Notes under the pieces: model-generated
What the model was told of the DNA's origin: nothing
Database searches by the model: none
Seen by the model: only the letters and a program-made list of their open reading frames with translations
Program-made: the position numbers and the translations under genes
From: Hydrangea macrophylla
Taxonomy: Eukaryota > Streptophyta > Magnoliopsida > Cornales > Hydrangeaceae
Direction of reading: 5' to 3'
Assembly (NCBI GenBank): GCA_033977485.1
Contig: CM066982.1
Location: 12,391,218 to 12,455,217 of the forward strand
DNA length: 64,000 bases
Shown: piece after piece, positions 33,631-45,100 of the stretch
Position numbering within the stretch: the first letter of the stretch is position 1
How the letters are laid out: each line of letters starts with the position of its first letter

Positions 33631-34480
33631 CATTACTACTGTATCTAACCTCCACGACGAAGTGGCTAGGAGCACTGCTCGTGCAGGAGCTGGATGGGCA
33701 AGAAAAGCCTATCTATTACATTAGCCATATCCTCCAAGGCCCAGAAGTGAGGTACTCGGCAATGGAAAGACATTGCTTGGCTCTTATATTCGCCACACAA
33801 AAGTTTCGTCAGTATGTCCTGGCATTCCCGCTTAAGGTCATGACCAAATGCGATCCCATCAAACACCTTTTAAGCAAGCCAACTTTATCGGGAAAGATAG
33901 CGCGATGGCTCTTTATCTTGGCTAAGTTTGACATCACCTGCTTGCCACCAACAGCTATCAAGAGTCAGGCACTAGCAGATTTGCTAGCTCAATTTCCTAG
34001 TGGTGAGCTTAAACCCATCATCAAAGAACTCCCAGGTGACGACTTCAATGCATCTGCCGCGGCCATCGCGCAAGGAACATGGGAACTCAGTTTTGACGGT
34101 TCATCTACTACCAGAGGGGGGGAGCTGGAATTGTGCTCACATCACTAGATAAGGAGACGATGAACCTATCTTTCAAATTAGACTTCCAGTGCTCAAACAA
34201 CGAGTCAGAGTACGAGGCACTCATCTTAGGGCTCATAGCCACTGAAAAGATGGGAGCCGGATTAATTGAGATCATGGGAGATTCCAAACTCGTGGTCAAG
34301 TAAACTAATGGGAGCTATGCCGTCAAAGAACCCGCCCTCGCAGCCTATCGCTCCATATTGCAAAGATACTTGGATGAATTCGGCCATGTCGATATCAAGC
34401 ACGCACCCATAACAAGTAACCGGCACCTGGATGCTCTTGCAACTTTGGCATCAAAGGTAAAAATTAAAGGAGATTCTGTC
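33631..34480 (+). pseudogene. Dual RNase H (retroviral type plus archaeal type) of the Tat-like element
   Basis: First domain (33631-34015): QELDGQEKPIYYISHIL, RYSAMERHCLALIFATQKFRQY. Second domain (34075-34480): TWELSFDGSS, NNESEYEALILGL, EIMGDSKLVVK and NRHLDALATLAS give the D-E-D-D set of the archaeal-type RNase H that Tat elements acquired. A frameshift in a G-run near 34125 and a TAA at 34302 break the second domain. Confidence 0.8.
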
Positions 34481-36163
34481 ACGATTGAGATCTTCAAGAG
34501 AACCCTCCCATGCACAGTCACAGAGCTTCTCCTACAAAAGAAGGATTGGCTGGGCGATTGGAGGATCCCATTCCGATGCCAACTACAGAATAAGAAATCC
34601 ATCCTCACACTGTACTTAAAGAAGTTCTTAATCTATCGAGGTGAACTCTATTTTAAAACCCCAGGAGGATGGATAGCTAAATGCGTGGAAAAGGAAGAGG
34701 CCGTTCTCTGCCTCGAGACGATCCATAGGCAAACATACGATAATTCAGACATTAGCCTATATAGGATCATACAGAGGAAAGGATACTATTGGCCGGAGAT
34801 GATAAAAGAAGCAAATAATCTTCAACAAAGCTGCGCGACATGCAAATAGTTCCCCTCTCGAAACGAATCTAACTTCGTGGAAGCTAATGACGATTGGTGT
34901 AGGCCGTACATTGATTATCTCACGGAAGGAACCCTCCCTATTGAGAACACCGACATAGCCTCAATTAGAAAGAAAGCACCATGATTCTTCGTAAGCAAAG
35001 GGAATCTGCTTCGAAAAGGCTTTAACAGGAAAGCGCTGAAGTGTCTCGCAGGCCAAGAAGTAAACGATGCCTTGTAGCAGGTTCATCAATTCGAACACCA
35101 GGGAGGCAACAAGCTATATCAGCAGCTCTTACACTTAGGGTATTACTGGCCAATAATGAAGAAGGAGGCATTGGAGTTCGCAAAGAAATGTAAGGCTTGC
35201 AAGATACACGCTAATAGCATACTCGCTCTAGATGTTGGGATGAAGTGTTTAACAACCCCATGGCCATTTCATACGTGGCCAATGGATCTCATGGGCGCCA
35301 TAGCGCCATCACGTGGGAATATCTGGATCTTAGCGGCCACAGAATTGTTTACAAAATGGGTGAAAGCCATACCATTACGAAAGGCGACGGGAGAAAGCAT
35401 CACAAATTTTGTAAAGCAATACATAATTTGCAGGTTCGACATCCCTAAGGTAGTTTTATTGGATAATGGCAAGCCCTTCACCTCGAAGCCTGTCACGAGC
35501 TTATACTTTAAATATGGCATATCCCAACACAAGTCCACGGTCTACTACCCTAAAGGGAACGGACAGGCCGAATCAAGTAACAAAACTCTGTCCAAGATTT
35601 TGAGCAAAACCATGACCGACTTCCCCAAGAATTGGTCAGACCAACTGCCATTAGCTTTGTGGGCTTACCGAACATCCAAGCGACATGCTACATAAGCCAT
35701 CCCCTTTTTGCTGGTCTATGGCACAGAAGTAGTCGTCCCTGTCGAGATCTCGATTCCTTCAACTAGAATCGCACTCCGAAGAGAAGTCGACTTAGACACA
35801 TGATATACGGAGTTAGAAAGTCTAGACGAAAAAAGGGATAAAGCCAAAGGAGCATTGAAAATTTATCAAACGAGAATAACACAGACCTTTGACGCCATGG
35901 TGCACCCCAGGCAGATTAAGGAAGGAGACTTGGTGCTAAAAGCAACAATGTATGTCATGCGAAGCATGTCCGCCCCAAAGTTCACTCCCAAATGGGAAGG
36001 CCCTTATCTCATTCAAGAAGTCCACGACAGTGGCTATTGCAAGTTGATCCACCCCGAGGACGTTAGCAATCAAGGAACCCTAAACCTCAAATGGGTGAAG
36101 CTTTTTTATTCCAAAAATAGTTTTCTTTCTCTCTATACGATCAGCGCATCTTATACAAAGTGA
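34481..36163 (+). pseudogene. Integrase of the Tat-like element with two N-terminal HHCC-like modules
   Basis: The core has WPMDLMGAIAPSRGN, VLLDNGKPF and GNGQAESSN, so D, D and E are intact in 35156-35695; the C-terminal part follows in 35855-36163 (KEGDLVLKA, GPYLIQEV). Ahead of the core, two similar modules lie in tandem: 34540-34850 (DWRIPFR..., YRIIQRKGYYWPEM, CATCK) and 34890-35210 (DWCRPYIDYL..., HQFEHQGGNKLY, LGYYWPIM, CKACK). Family members normally have one such zinc-binding module. Stops at 34847, 34981 and 35693 disable it. Confidence 0.8.
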
Positions 36164-36239
36164 CACCGTACGAATGTAAGCGTGCATTTTTGCACCATTT
36201 CCTGCTTAACTATACTCCAGGGTAAGCCCCCCTTCCATC

Positions 36240-36715
36240 GTGACAATTATGAATGAAAAATTCCTTTCTCCTTATATGGATCATTTGTTACTTACTTAGC
36301 ACACAAACACTTGAGATAAGCCTGTTTCTACACAACACTCGTTTGTCCAAAATAAAAAATATATATAAACAATAAAGCATACACATATGTGTAATGAACA
36401 TTGCACGAACAAGGATAAGCCTATTTCATTCACATATTTTACATGGCAAACTGCCCCTACAACAGATGCTCGTCCAGACACACCAGGTGTTCAACTAGAC
36501 ACACCTACCTTAGCCACCACCATTTACCAATTAACAAAAAGAAGTTAGTCAAAAGATTACAAAAGACGGCCCAACCGGCCCCTAAGAGTTTCAAAAAAAA
36601 AAGAGAGGAAAGAAAGAAAAAGGAGCCCCACGCTCCAGGGATCTAAGCACCCAACAAATCTGTACTGGTTGACCAATCATGGGTCACGCCAACCATAGAC
36701 ACCCGATCTTCGATC
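36240..36715. other. 3' spacer of the Tat-like element
   Basis: Non-coding sequence between integrase and the antisense ORF. It has an A-rich tract (36590-36630), and no palindrome array is seen. Confidence 0.5.
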
Positions 36716-36717
36716 GC

Positions 36718-37332
36718 TCAGACATCATCTCCCAGCCTAAGAAGGTAGGCATCGGCCTCCCTGATTTTATCATTAAGGCGCAAAGAAGCCGTGGTAAACT
36801 CAGAGCAAGCCTCGTTAAAGGCTTGGGAAGCAGCGTCACTAATAAAAGGGAGTTGAAGTTGTGCAGTAGAGAGATCACCCAACTTGCGGGATTCCGCAGT
36901 TAATTCCTCTAAATAATCTCTGCGACGACTCTCAAAATACTGCACACTTCGCCTAAGGTCAAGACAACGACGCTTCTCTCTCACAATATAAAGACGAGTT
37001 GTCAACCAATCAACATTGACACCACCCCTCTGTAGCTTTTCTACCAAATAAGAAATTTGGTCCAAAATACCATCCGTCATGGAACCTAAAGTGTTGCCTT
37101 CAAAGATCCTGATGGTTCGTGCTAAGTCCACCCAATATTCGCTTTGAAGATCGTGATGAATATTAGTGAAACCTACCAAAGTGCTGGGATGGTGATTATA
37201 GACAATGTCCAGAGTCCCACGCAAATAACCTAGAATGGCAATACCTCTCCAGCCATCCCATACTTTTCCAAAAACCTCAGGCCAATTAAAAATACCAGAA
37301 TCAGCTTCAGAGTTCGACGAAGTACTGGACAT
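36718..37332 (-). CDS. Antisense ORF B behind integrase in the Tat-like element
   Basis: 204 codons open from MSSTSSNSEAD to RLGDDV, the longest intact frame of this element. It has no known catalytic motif and looks helical, with charged stretches such as EKLQRGGVNVDWL and RREKRRCLDLRRS-like sequence. Antisense ORFs in this position are a recognised feature of some Tat-lineage elements; their function is unknown. It is related to ORF A (37770-38727): both contain HP-x-TL, S-x-Y-x-x-x-LA and a GLNVEWL/GVNVDWL block. Confidence 0.6.
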   Translation of the reverse strand: MSSTSSNSEADSGIFNWPEVFGKVWDGWRGIAILGYLRGTLDIVYNHHPSTLVGFTNIHHDLQSEYWVDLARTIRIFEGNTLGSMTDGILDQISYLVEKLQRGGVNVDWLTTRLYIVREKRRCLDLRRSVQYFESRRRDYLEELTAESRKLGDLSTAQLQLPFISDAASQAFNEACSEFTTASLRLNDKIREADAYLLRLGDDV

Positions 37333-37769
37333 TTCCCCAAGACTAAGGCAAAAAGAAAAAAAGGTTAAAATGGAAAATTACGATAGAAGACTTCTCTCTC
37401 AAGAACTCCTCGCAGAAATTCAAAGTGAATCGCTATAGTACTCAAGACACCTTTTTATATGGTTAAATTACTTAATACACCTCGGGATACGAAGAGATAT
37501 GACACCAAGCGTCATCATTACTACTCAACATAAATGCACCCGTTAGTCTCTTTAAAATGACGGCAGCTCATCCATCACTACTCTACACAAGCATTCATGA
37601 ACCTGTACATCTTTCTCAAAATAATAGCGATTCATCCAAAATAGACACGTGGCATATCGAACATCTCGTTTAATTTAAAGCATAAGAATACAAAAAGGCA
37701 ATGTGTTAGCAAAACTACAAGTACAAAAAAAAGGGGGGGGGGAAGGAGTGGTCCAACCAGCGACAGCAA

Positions 37770-38727
37770 CTAGAAGAGACCACGAGTCGCCCGCGCCCCA
37801 CCATCAGCATTTGCAAATTTTGGTCCAAGAGTAGGGCGACCCTTCCTGATGATCTTCTTCTCTTCCTTCAAAGCCCCTAAAACAGCTTTAGCAGCGGCTA
37901 ATGTAGCCTCAGCCGCAACAATCTTGGCATCAACAGCCTTTTCTCTGCGTGTTGAGTCTTAAAAAATGGAAAATTCATGCAAATCCATTAAATGGGAGCC
38001 CAGCCACTCAACATTGAGACCTTGCACCTTAAAGTAATCCAAGGCATCCATATACATATCAAGATGGGCAGCATCCAAATCTTTGATTGGCGTAATATCC
38101 AAATACACCACGACCACCGCCAGAGACTCTAGAAAATAAGAGCGGATCGCAGAAAACTTGTAAGTGAACGAAGCAAGGGTCTCAGGATGTTTTGCTTTGA
38201 TAATCTCTAGCGCAGGAACAAAAGAAGAATTAACATCACAACCCCCCCCCCCCCCAAGTCACCAATTTAGCATCTCGAGAAGGAGCACTCAAAACACCAT
38301 CTCGATTTTCCACACCCATTTTTGGAGTTCCGCCAAAACGATCCCTCTCCAAGCACCACTCTAATAAATCTTCAGAGCCGGTTTTAACTGAGCAAGTTGG
38401 AGCCAAGGGTATATTTAAAGAAGGGCCCTTATAAGTATCGCTGTCAGAGAGAAATGTTTCTCTGTTCGGTAGATCATCACAACTTTGCTGAACTCTCTCC
38501 TCAATAACAGGAATATTACCTGTTAACACTGGATCCAACTCTGCTTGTAAAGATAGCATGGAATCATTCAAAGCACTATGATTGTCAGGACTCAAAACAA
38601 CCCTCCCTGTAGTCGGCGATGTATATCGATTGGGAGCAGAGATCATTGCTGTCTCTGAATCACCACGATCTACCAAGGGCAACCTGAAATCATCGCCCAC
38701 AAGATTAGTATCAGAGCAGACAATCAC
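37770..38727 (-). pseudogene. Antisense ORF A, paralogue of ORF B, frameshifted at a G-run
   Basis: The first part (38727-38236, 163 codons) is low-complexity and acidic. At a run of about 14 C (G on the coding strand, 38241-38254) the frame shifts. It continues as a segment with KHPETLASFTYKFSAIRSYF and FKVQGLNVEWLGSHLMDLHEF, then a TAA near 37959, and further a basic Ala-rich stretch (EATLAAAKAVLGALKEEKK) to about 37790. The middle aligns with ORF B, so the antisense gene appears duplicated in tandem. Function unknown. Confidence 0.5.
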
Positions 38728-38770
38728 ATCATCAGCAAAAGCTTCACGGGCAGTACGAGACCTCTAATCC

Positions 38771-39700
38771 TCCTCCTTAAATGGTGTGATGGATTAGTCC
38801 ATTCATTTTTAAATAGACCGCATGAGTGCTTGGTGTATGTGATTAATGCATTAATCTGGATTAATGAATGGACAATTAATTGACAATTTATGGAGCTTGT
38901 GTCCTCACGATGTATGTTTAAGGTTTTCTTGTATATGTTTATGAACAAAGCATCCCTATTTTTTATGGGCTATAAATGTAATGTGAGGGCGATGGTTTTA
39001 TTTCTTGTATTGGAAAAGCCTACTTGTAAAGGGATGGTTTTCTTTGTTCATAAATCATATACTTTTCTTTGTTCATAAATCATATACTTGAATTACCTTA
39101 ACATGAGCTCTAAGTTGTCAAATCAGACCCACGTGGGGGTCCATGCGCACTTTTGTTGTATGGCGCACTATATATCTTGTGGATGATCTTAGATAGGTAA
39201 TTGTAGCATCGAATTGATGTTTGTTTAAAAAAATCAATTATAAAAGGCTTTTCTTGATTTACAAAATTAAGATTTGATTAATGAGCAATAGCCAATTTTT
39301 TGGTCTTAAATTGTAGAAAGCGGAAAACTTATTTGTAATTGGATTTTAAAACAAACCTTATGAAATGTACAAATAATAATGTCAATCCCTTGCGCATGTT
39401 CTCAAATAATATTCTTCAATTTTTTTGGATTCTCAAAACAAATGTTTTCCAAATCACACTTTGTCGATCTTTATAAAAATAACAAGTTTAAAAGAGACTA
39501 ATTTTTGTAATATGGCACTGCAAAGTAACACACCGATAGAATGAGTAAGAGCTTATCGGCTTTAGGCTTATTGTACGGTCCAACCCATTAAACCGAATAA
39601 TGGGCCTCTGACCCAATATCATTATAACCTTAATAGCCTATAATACTTGGCCCAAGAAGGATCATAGCAAGCGCTTTGTGATAAGCAGCATGTACCATGA
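38771..39700. other. Intergenic with a short direct duplication
   Basis: No gene is seen. TTTTCTTTGTTCATAAATCA occurs twice in tandem (about 39038-39087, period 24-25 bp). This may include the lost 5' end of the decayed copia element that follows, but no LTR matching 43090-44329 was found. Confidence 0.4.
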
Positions 39701-39739
39701 TCTTGTTGGGAAGTATATGTACTACCCAATAGCCAAAGT

Positions 39740-40240
39740 ATTATGAGAACAGCTCAAATTTGTTTTTGATGGCACATTCACTACTAGATTAAGCATCTAG
39801 TTATGAAGTTCGGGAAAGTAAAGAAAAGTTTCCAAGTACACGATGACTGGACATCTAAGGTCGATGACATGTATGATTCGTGATTTCAGAATACCCGTAA
39901 CATCTTTATTGGCGAACTGCAGTTCAGGCTATGATTAGTTCTTTGCCTGATTTGCGGGTCCATAGAAAACAAATCATGATCCATAACGAAAATGTTAAAT
40001 TTTTGGTTTTGACATTTTCTGACATGTTGAGCTGAATACGGAGCGCCAAAAAGGTGAGACGAACCGTATAGCTATACTCTTGACCACTGCTTCCATAAGT
40101 GGAAGTAAGCGCAAGGCTTGTGGGCCTAAACGCAATGGTAAGGGTAAACCCGCCTGGAGGCAGGGTGGCACCAGCAAGTTTGCGCCCAAGGCTAACAAGG
40201 TGGAAGAGCGCAATCGAGGGTGTTCTCCAATTCGGTATTA
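39740..40240 (+). pseudogene. Gag fragment, copia
   Basis: A mixed-frame stretch with HDDWTSKVDDM-like and SGSKRKACGPKRNGKGK residues resembling the middle and the basic C-terminal part of copia gag. No intact zinc knuckle is seen before the integrase fragment. Confidence 0.5.
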
Positions 40241-40399
40241 ATAGGATGGATACTTTTTGGTTGTAGTGTTCCTAGGACATGGTTATCTAGGGATAACTAC
40301 TTAAGATTTATTTTATATAATTCTAGTTTCCTCTGTTATTCATTTATTCTGAGATATGACATGCTGGACTTGAACGCATAGGATGTAATAGGATGACTT

Positions 40400-40735
40400 G
40401 ATTAGCTCGAGAAGCCCTTTTGGGCCCACTCGCTGAGGTTGACCTGCCTATGTGTGAGTCTTGCTTAGTTGGCAGAGCATGTCGAAAGTCTTTTAGAGAG
40501 ACTATTAGAGCTACTCAAGCATTAGAGCTAGTTCACTCAGATATCTGTGGACCTATGGTTGTAAAGGCAGGTCATGGCGCCTCTTATTTTCTCACTTTTA
40601 TAGATGATTTTGCGCGATGTGAGGATCGCAATTATTTATCTAATAAGTTATGGGAACTATGTGAGGAAAAAGGGGAAACGCAGACAACTTTCTGTTCTGA
40701 AAACTCCGTAATAATATGGTGTTGTAGAAAGTAGG
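40400..40735 (+). pseudogene. Copia integrase fragment
   Basis: MCESCLVGRACRKSF, then ALELVHSDICGPMVVKAGHG and YFLTFIDDFAR are the gag-pre-integrase zinc region and first catalytic stretch of copia integrase. The second Asp and Glu are not recognisable downstream. Confidence 0.75.
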
Positions 40736-41224
40736 AATAAGACATTCCTAGGACTATGATGGCGCAAGTCAACCTCCCAATGTTGTTTTGGGGGGATGTA
40801 CTCTTATTTGCTGCCTACATACTAGAGTCCTCTCAGTCGTTTCCCTCTACCCCCTTATGAGCTATGGAAAGGCGAAAAGCTCATTTTGGAGCATTTGTGC
40901 CTGTGGAGCTCAGGAGGTCATGTTCACTATACCTCGTATAAGTGCGAGAAACTATGCTCAAAAGCTGGAAAGTATACCTTTATAAGGTATTCTAACAGCT
41001 CGACAGGCTATGTTACGTATAATGAACAAACGGGTATAGGAATGACAGAAATGGTGTCACATGATATTGAGAATGACTTTCCCAGATTTGTATTGCTAAG
41101 AGAAATCTTGACCTCTATGAGTTAGAGGATGTTGAAGATGAAATACCATGTTTGAGCGAGGGTGGGAAGATTGAGATTCCACATCCATTAATCACTGTAA
41201 CATGTTACTAGTCTCCAGCTAAGT

Positions 41225-41310
41225 GGGAGTACACCGCTAGACGCTAGTAGGAGTGTACCAGATAGTGGGAGTGCACCAGATAGTGGGAGTGCACCACTAG
41301 GCACTCAAGA
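41225..41310. repeat. 18-bp minisatellite in the pol relic
   Basis: About four imperfect copies of CAGATAGTGGGAGTGCAC-like units. Confidence 0.8.
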
Positions 41311-41384
41311 TTCTCAGGTAATACACTGTATGGTGATGAGGAAAAAGTTCCCTATCGCTGTTTTGAAATTGAGGAAGACATTTT

Positions 41385-42480
41385 TCATATGTGCAAATGT
41401 GTGCACAAGTGGATGAGGATGGGCCTGCTTCTTTTGGTGAAGCATTTTTCTTCGTCTGCTGAAGCTGAGTGGATAGTTGCTATGCTAGATGAGATGAGCT
41501 CTATGGACGCGAATAATGTCTGGGAGTTAGTTGACATTCCACTTGTGCGTAGACTATTGGAGACAAGTGTGTTTTCAAAATCTAACACATGGCAGATGGT
41601 TCAATTAACAAGTATTAGGCGTGCTTTGTGGTGATAGTTTGTACCCAGAGAGGGTATAGACCATGGAAACATGTTTTCCCAAAGGGTGAGATCTGACTCC
41701 ATTCGCCTTACCCTAGCAATTGTCGCATATTTAGTTTTGGAACCTTTTTAGTTAGATGTTTGAATTATTCTTTTCTCAATCGAGAACAAGATGACGAGAT
41801 AAATATGGATCAACCCATTGGTTTAGTGCCAAAGGGAATGAGTGCAAAAGTATGCCGTCTTAAACGTCTATTTATTATCTCAAGCTAGCAATCGGCTAAG
41901 CTGTGGTACAATGTGTGTACATTAAACGGTCCAAGAAAAGTGTTCTAATTCTTTGTATGTTGATAGCTGGGAGCGAGATGAGTTCCATTGTCGCCGCTTG
42001 AGAGTGGTAGTCCTCTCTGTTTGAGATTGAGGATATGGGTGATGCCAACCACATGTTGGGAGTTTAGATTGTGAGAGATAGTTCTCTGAAGCTTCTCTCG
42101 AGGTTTCTTGAATATTTTTCACATGAAAAGTTGTAAACCCATAGACATCCCATTTTTTGGGGACTCACTTTGACCTTAGATCAATGTTTTAAGAATAATG
42201 AGAAGAGGAAACAAATGTCTAGTTTTCCATATGCATCCGCAATAGGGAATCTGAAGTATGCTAATGTATGTACTCGGTCAGATGTCTGCTATGCAGTTGG
42301 TTTAATTAGTCATTGCCGTAGCAACCCTGGTCCTACCACTAGAGAGTGGTGAATAGTATCTTGCGATATGTTCACAGGACTGTGGACCTTGCCTTATGCT
42401 GTCCACAATGGAAGCATAATATGTGGAGTTTTTGCAGTGGCTAGGCTCTTCACCTCATAGTGATGAGGTTGTGATCATCT
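41385..42480 (+). pseudogene. Copia reverse transcriptase and RNase H fragments
   Basis: SSAEAEWIVAMLDEMSSMDANNVWELVDIP marks the start of the reverse transcriptase region. YASAIGNLKYANVCTRSDVCYAVGLISHCRSNPG (42220-42335) is the conserved stretch just after the polymerase domain. Short RNase H-like residues follow near 42410-42480. The YVDD motif is not found, so the middle is deleted or unrecognisable. Confidence 0.65.
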
Positions 42481-42765
42481 ACGGTGATACCACGTAAGTC
42501 TGAGCATATGCGAAAGATTTCAAAAACCATTCTAGCACGTGTCACATTTGAGATGTGGTTTGCGCAAAGGGAAGTTGTCTTAAGGCACATCTCCATTGGG
42601 GGATTTGATGTGCTTAGACATTTTATTATGGTATTGACATTATTATTCAAGTTTTTATAAACTAGTTGGTTTCCATATATATATATATATATATATTTAT
42701 AAGTGGAACGGATGCATTTCTTATATGTCACCGGGCTTGAATCGACCTACTCACACGGGTGATTC

Positions 42766-42955
42766 ACCTTGGCGCCGAGATAGCGAACTAGGACATGCAT
42801 GTCCATGGCGCTTAGATGGCGAGCAAGATGAGACATATGTGTTCATGGTGCTTAGATAGCTAGCTAGGACATGTGTGTCCATAGTGCTTAGAAAGCGAGT
42901 TTGAACACTTATATCTACGCAGTATAAGAACAGCGAGCTAGATATAAACCCTATA
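42766..42955. repeat. ~38-bp minisatellite upstream of the 3' LTR
   Basis: Three to four degenerate copies built around TAGGACATGCATGTCCATGG and GTGCTTAGATAGC. The ACATGCATGT core is palindromic. A TA run lies just before it (42677-42698). Confidence 0.75.
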
Positions 42956-43089
42956 ATTTCTATATGTTGTCTTAGATGGATCTAAGATGAGACCTTATAA
43001 TTGGTCGAACATAGAGATATCCCACGACTCTATGTAGCATGTTTATAGCCGAATGTGAGTTTTCAGACGGGCGCCAGGAGTGGCGACTG

Positions 43090-44329
43090 TGTTGGAAAAC
43101 TCTGGTTAGACATTTTGTGTAACGTCTAGACTAAGATTCGTATGGCGTTACTTGTTTTCCAAACACAGAGTGACATGCCCATTGTTATGGAAGAATGCCA
43201 TAGTATACATTTCATACTGTATGTGCTTTTGTGATTGATTGTGGAGCAGTGAATGAATTCCTCTTCATTGTTGTGTGAGCCATGTAGCATATCCAAGATA
43301 TTGGTTATCCTACAAACTGGTTGCCTTCACGACTTGAGACTATGTCATGAAGAGGACGCTTGATGACAGCTACTTTAGCATGCTATCCTAGGACGACGAG
43401 ACAATTCCGTTCTATGGGGCGTGTCTGGGTAAGCGGTCAAGTTAGTCGGATTGACATGTGGGCTCAGGGAAGACCATTCAATAACACACCATGTTTTTGT
43501 GACTCATTAGCAGGCCTGCGACAATCGTAATTTGTTACTGATATGTCATGAGTACATTACATTGAGGTGGTGTAGCAATTCTTTTCACCGAGGGATTGAG
43601 AATGCTGTGTCTGGTGTGGTTGAATTGTCTAAGGCATACACGAGAAGCTTCCGAGTGATGTGTCTTGCTAGTTTTGGTGATGATTTGGCATTACACTTCT
43701 GTCGCTGTACTTTCTTTTTGTAAGGTCGCACGTTCTATTTCCCTGTATGAAGAGATGAGAAATTCCGTTATGTTGAGAGATTAGTTTTAGTACTAACCCT
43801 ATGTGGGTGAGTGGGAGATGTAACACATAGTGTGGTCGGGCCATACGGGCACCCATATGTAATTGGACTGAGTCCAATAAGATCTGGCTTGGACACCAAG
43901 TAACGGGCTTTGGAGTCCCAAGCCTGTTAGGTTTTCATTGTGCTTATATATATGTGTGTGTGTGTATTACACATCGAAGACCTAAGGAGACATAAAATCT
44001 CAACCTCTCTCTGTCTCTCTCTCTCTCCCTCACGCAGCCTCTCTCTCTCTCTCTGTCTCTCTCTCATTCACGGTTTCTCTCTCTAGCCTATCACCACAAG
44101 GGCTTGGGATCTAGCGCGTGACTGTCATGGGAATGGCTCAAGAAGCGTCCTCTACGACCTAGGCGATGCATAAGAGAGTACACGGAGGCAACATAGAGCA
44201 GCAGTTCGTGGGTGAAGACGCCGGGCTCGTAACAACACCGTTCGGCGATCCGTCGGGCTATTCCACTAGGTAACGAACCTATACCCGACTCGTATGCTTG
44301 CGTGCATATTATCCACAGTTTTGATAACA
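43090..44329 (+). repeat. 3' LTR of the decayed copia element
   Basis: 1240 bp with TG...CA ends. A TATA-like ATATATATG run at about 43945 is followed by CT-rich leader sequence (44005-44085), as in plant copia LTRs. The call rests on these signals and position, since no partner LTR is present. Confidence 0.55.
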
Positions 44330-44630
44330 GCAAGACCTTGTATTAATAATAATCATCCAACAACACAATTAAAAATAGTCCCACCAACATGCAAACAAAA
44401 TAAAATCCGTAGTTTTTAAAGGCTATTATAAAAAATAAAAAAATAGTAAAAAAGAAAGAAAGAAAGAAATTAATTTTATAACCTAGTGAGGCCATTGTCC
44501 TCTTGGCCAAAGTGCGGACTAAAATGCATGTCCAGTAAATATGATACAAGTATAAAGGCGGATTTTGGCAGGCTTTAGTTTTCAAATACCACATCCGCCT
44601 CATTTTTTATAAGGTTTTGGTTTTTGACTA
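44330..44630. other. Intergenic, no feature recognised
   Basis: AT-rich target DNA of the following copia element. It contains an AAAG-type tract near 44450. Confidence 0.5.
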
Positions 44631-44635
44631 CCAAG

Positions 44636-45085
44636 TGTTGGATTAATTTCTAATTGGAACCACATATTTAAATGTGTGTTATCATTTATAAGAAGCCTAA
44701 ACTTAAGTGATCTAATTTAGTTATAAGTAGGCTTAAGGATATGTTTGTCATGGAATTAATGTGTAGAAACCATTATGTAATTTCTATTTCTATGAGGGGC
44801 AGAAATAGAGATTGTGATAGTTTCAACTGCCCAACCAACCCATGGAAAACTGTCTATATTAAGGGTAATGGTCCCCAATCCTTTCTGATAGTTACATTTT
44901 TCCAAATCCTCTGATGGAGAAAACTCAAGCAATCAAGTGAAGGAAAAAGATTGGAAGACTCTCCCATAATTACGCTTCCGTTCAATCATCGTAATGGATT
45001 CGGGTATACATCTCTCTTCAATCTCTTAACAATATAATATGATACGCGATCCGATGTTTGAGATTCTTAGGAATATATCCTAACA
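44636..45085 (+). repeat. 5' LTR of the copia element
   Basis: 450 bp, from TGTTGGATTAATTTC to CCTAACA. Matches 52666-53117. Confidence 0.9.
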
Positions 45086-45087
45086 AG

Positions 45088-45100
45088 TGGTATCAGAGCC
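45088..45100 (+). promoter_or_regulatory. Primer-binding site (initiator Met tRNA type)
   Basis: TGGTATCAGAGCC two bases after the 5' LTR, the common plant copia primer site. Confidence 0.9.

Larger units (their letters stand above)
28991..38770 (+). mobile_element. Tat/Ogre-type Ty3/gypsy retrotransposon, 3' LTR missing
   Basis: The order is 5' LTR (ending at 30025), primer site, gag, protease, reverse transcriptase, RNase H, a second (archaeal-type) RNase H, integrase, then antisense ORFs. The second RNase H and antisense ORFs behind integrase mark the Tat lineage. No copy of the 5' LTR is found before the next element, so the 3' end is lost, probably near 38770. Both outer limits are approximate. 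Every domain has stops or frameshifts. Confidence 0.8.
39701..44329 (+). mobile_element. Decayed copia retrotransposon with only its 3' LTR
   Basis: Fragments of gag, integrase, reverse transcriptase and RNase H lie in copia order, followed by a likely LTR (43090-44329) beginning TGTTGGAAAACTC and ending TTTTGATAACA. No matching 5' LTR was found. Many stops and deletions indicate an old copy. The left limit is approximate. Confidence 0.65.
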
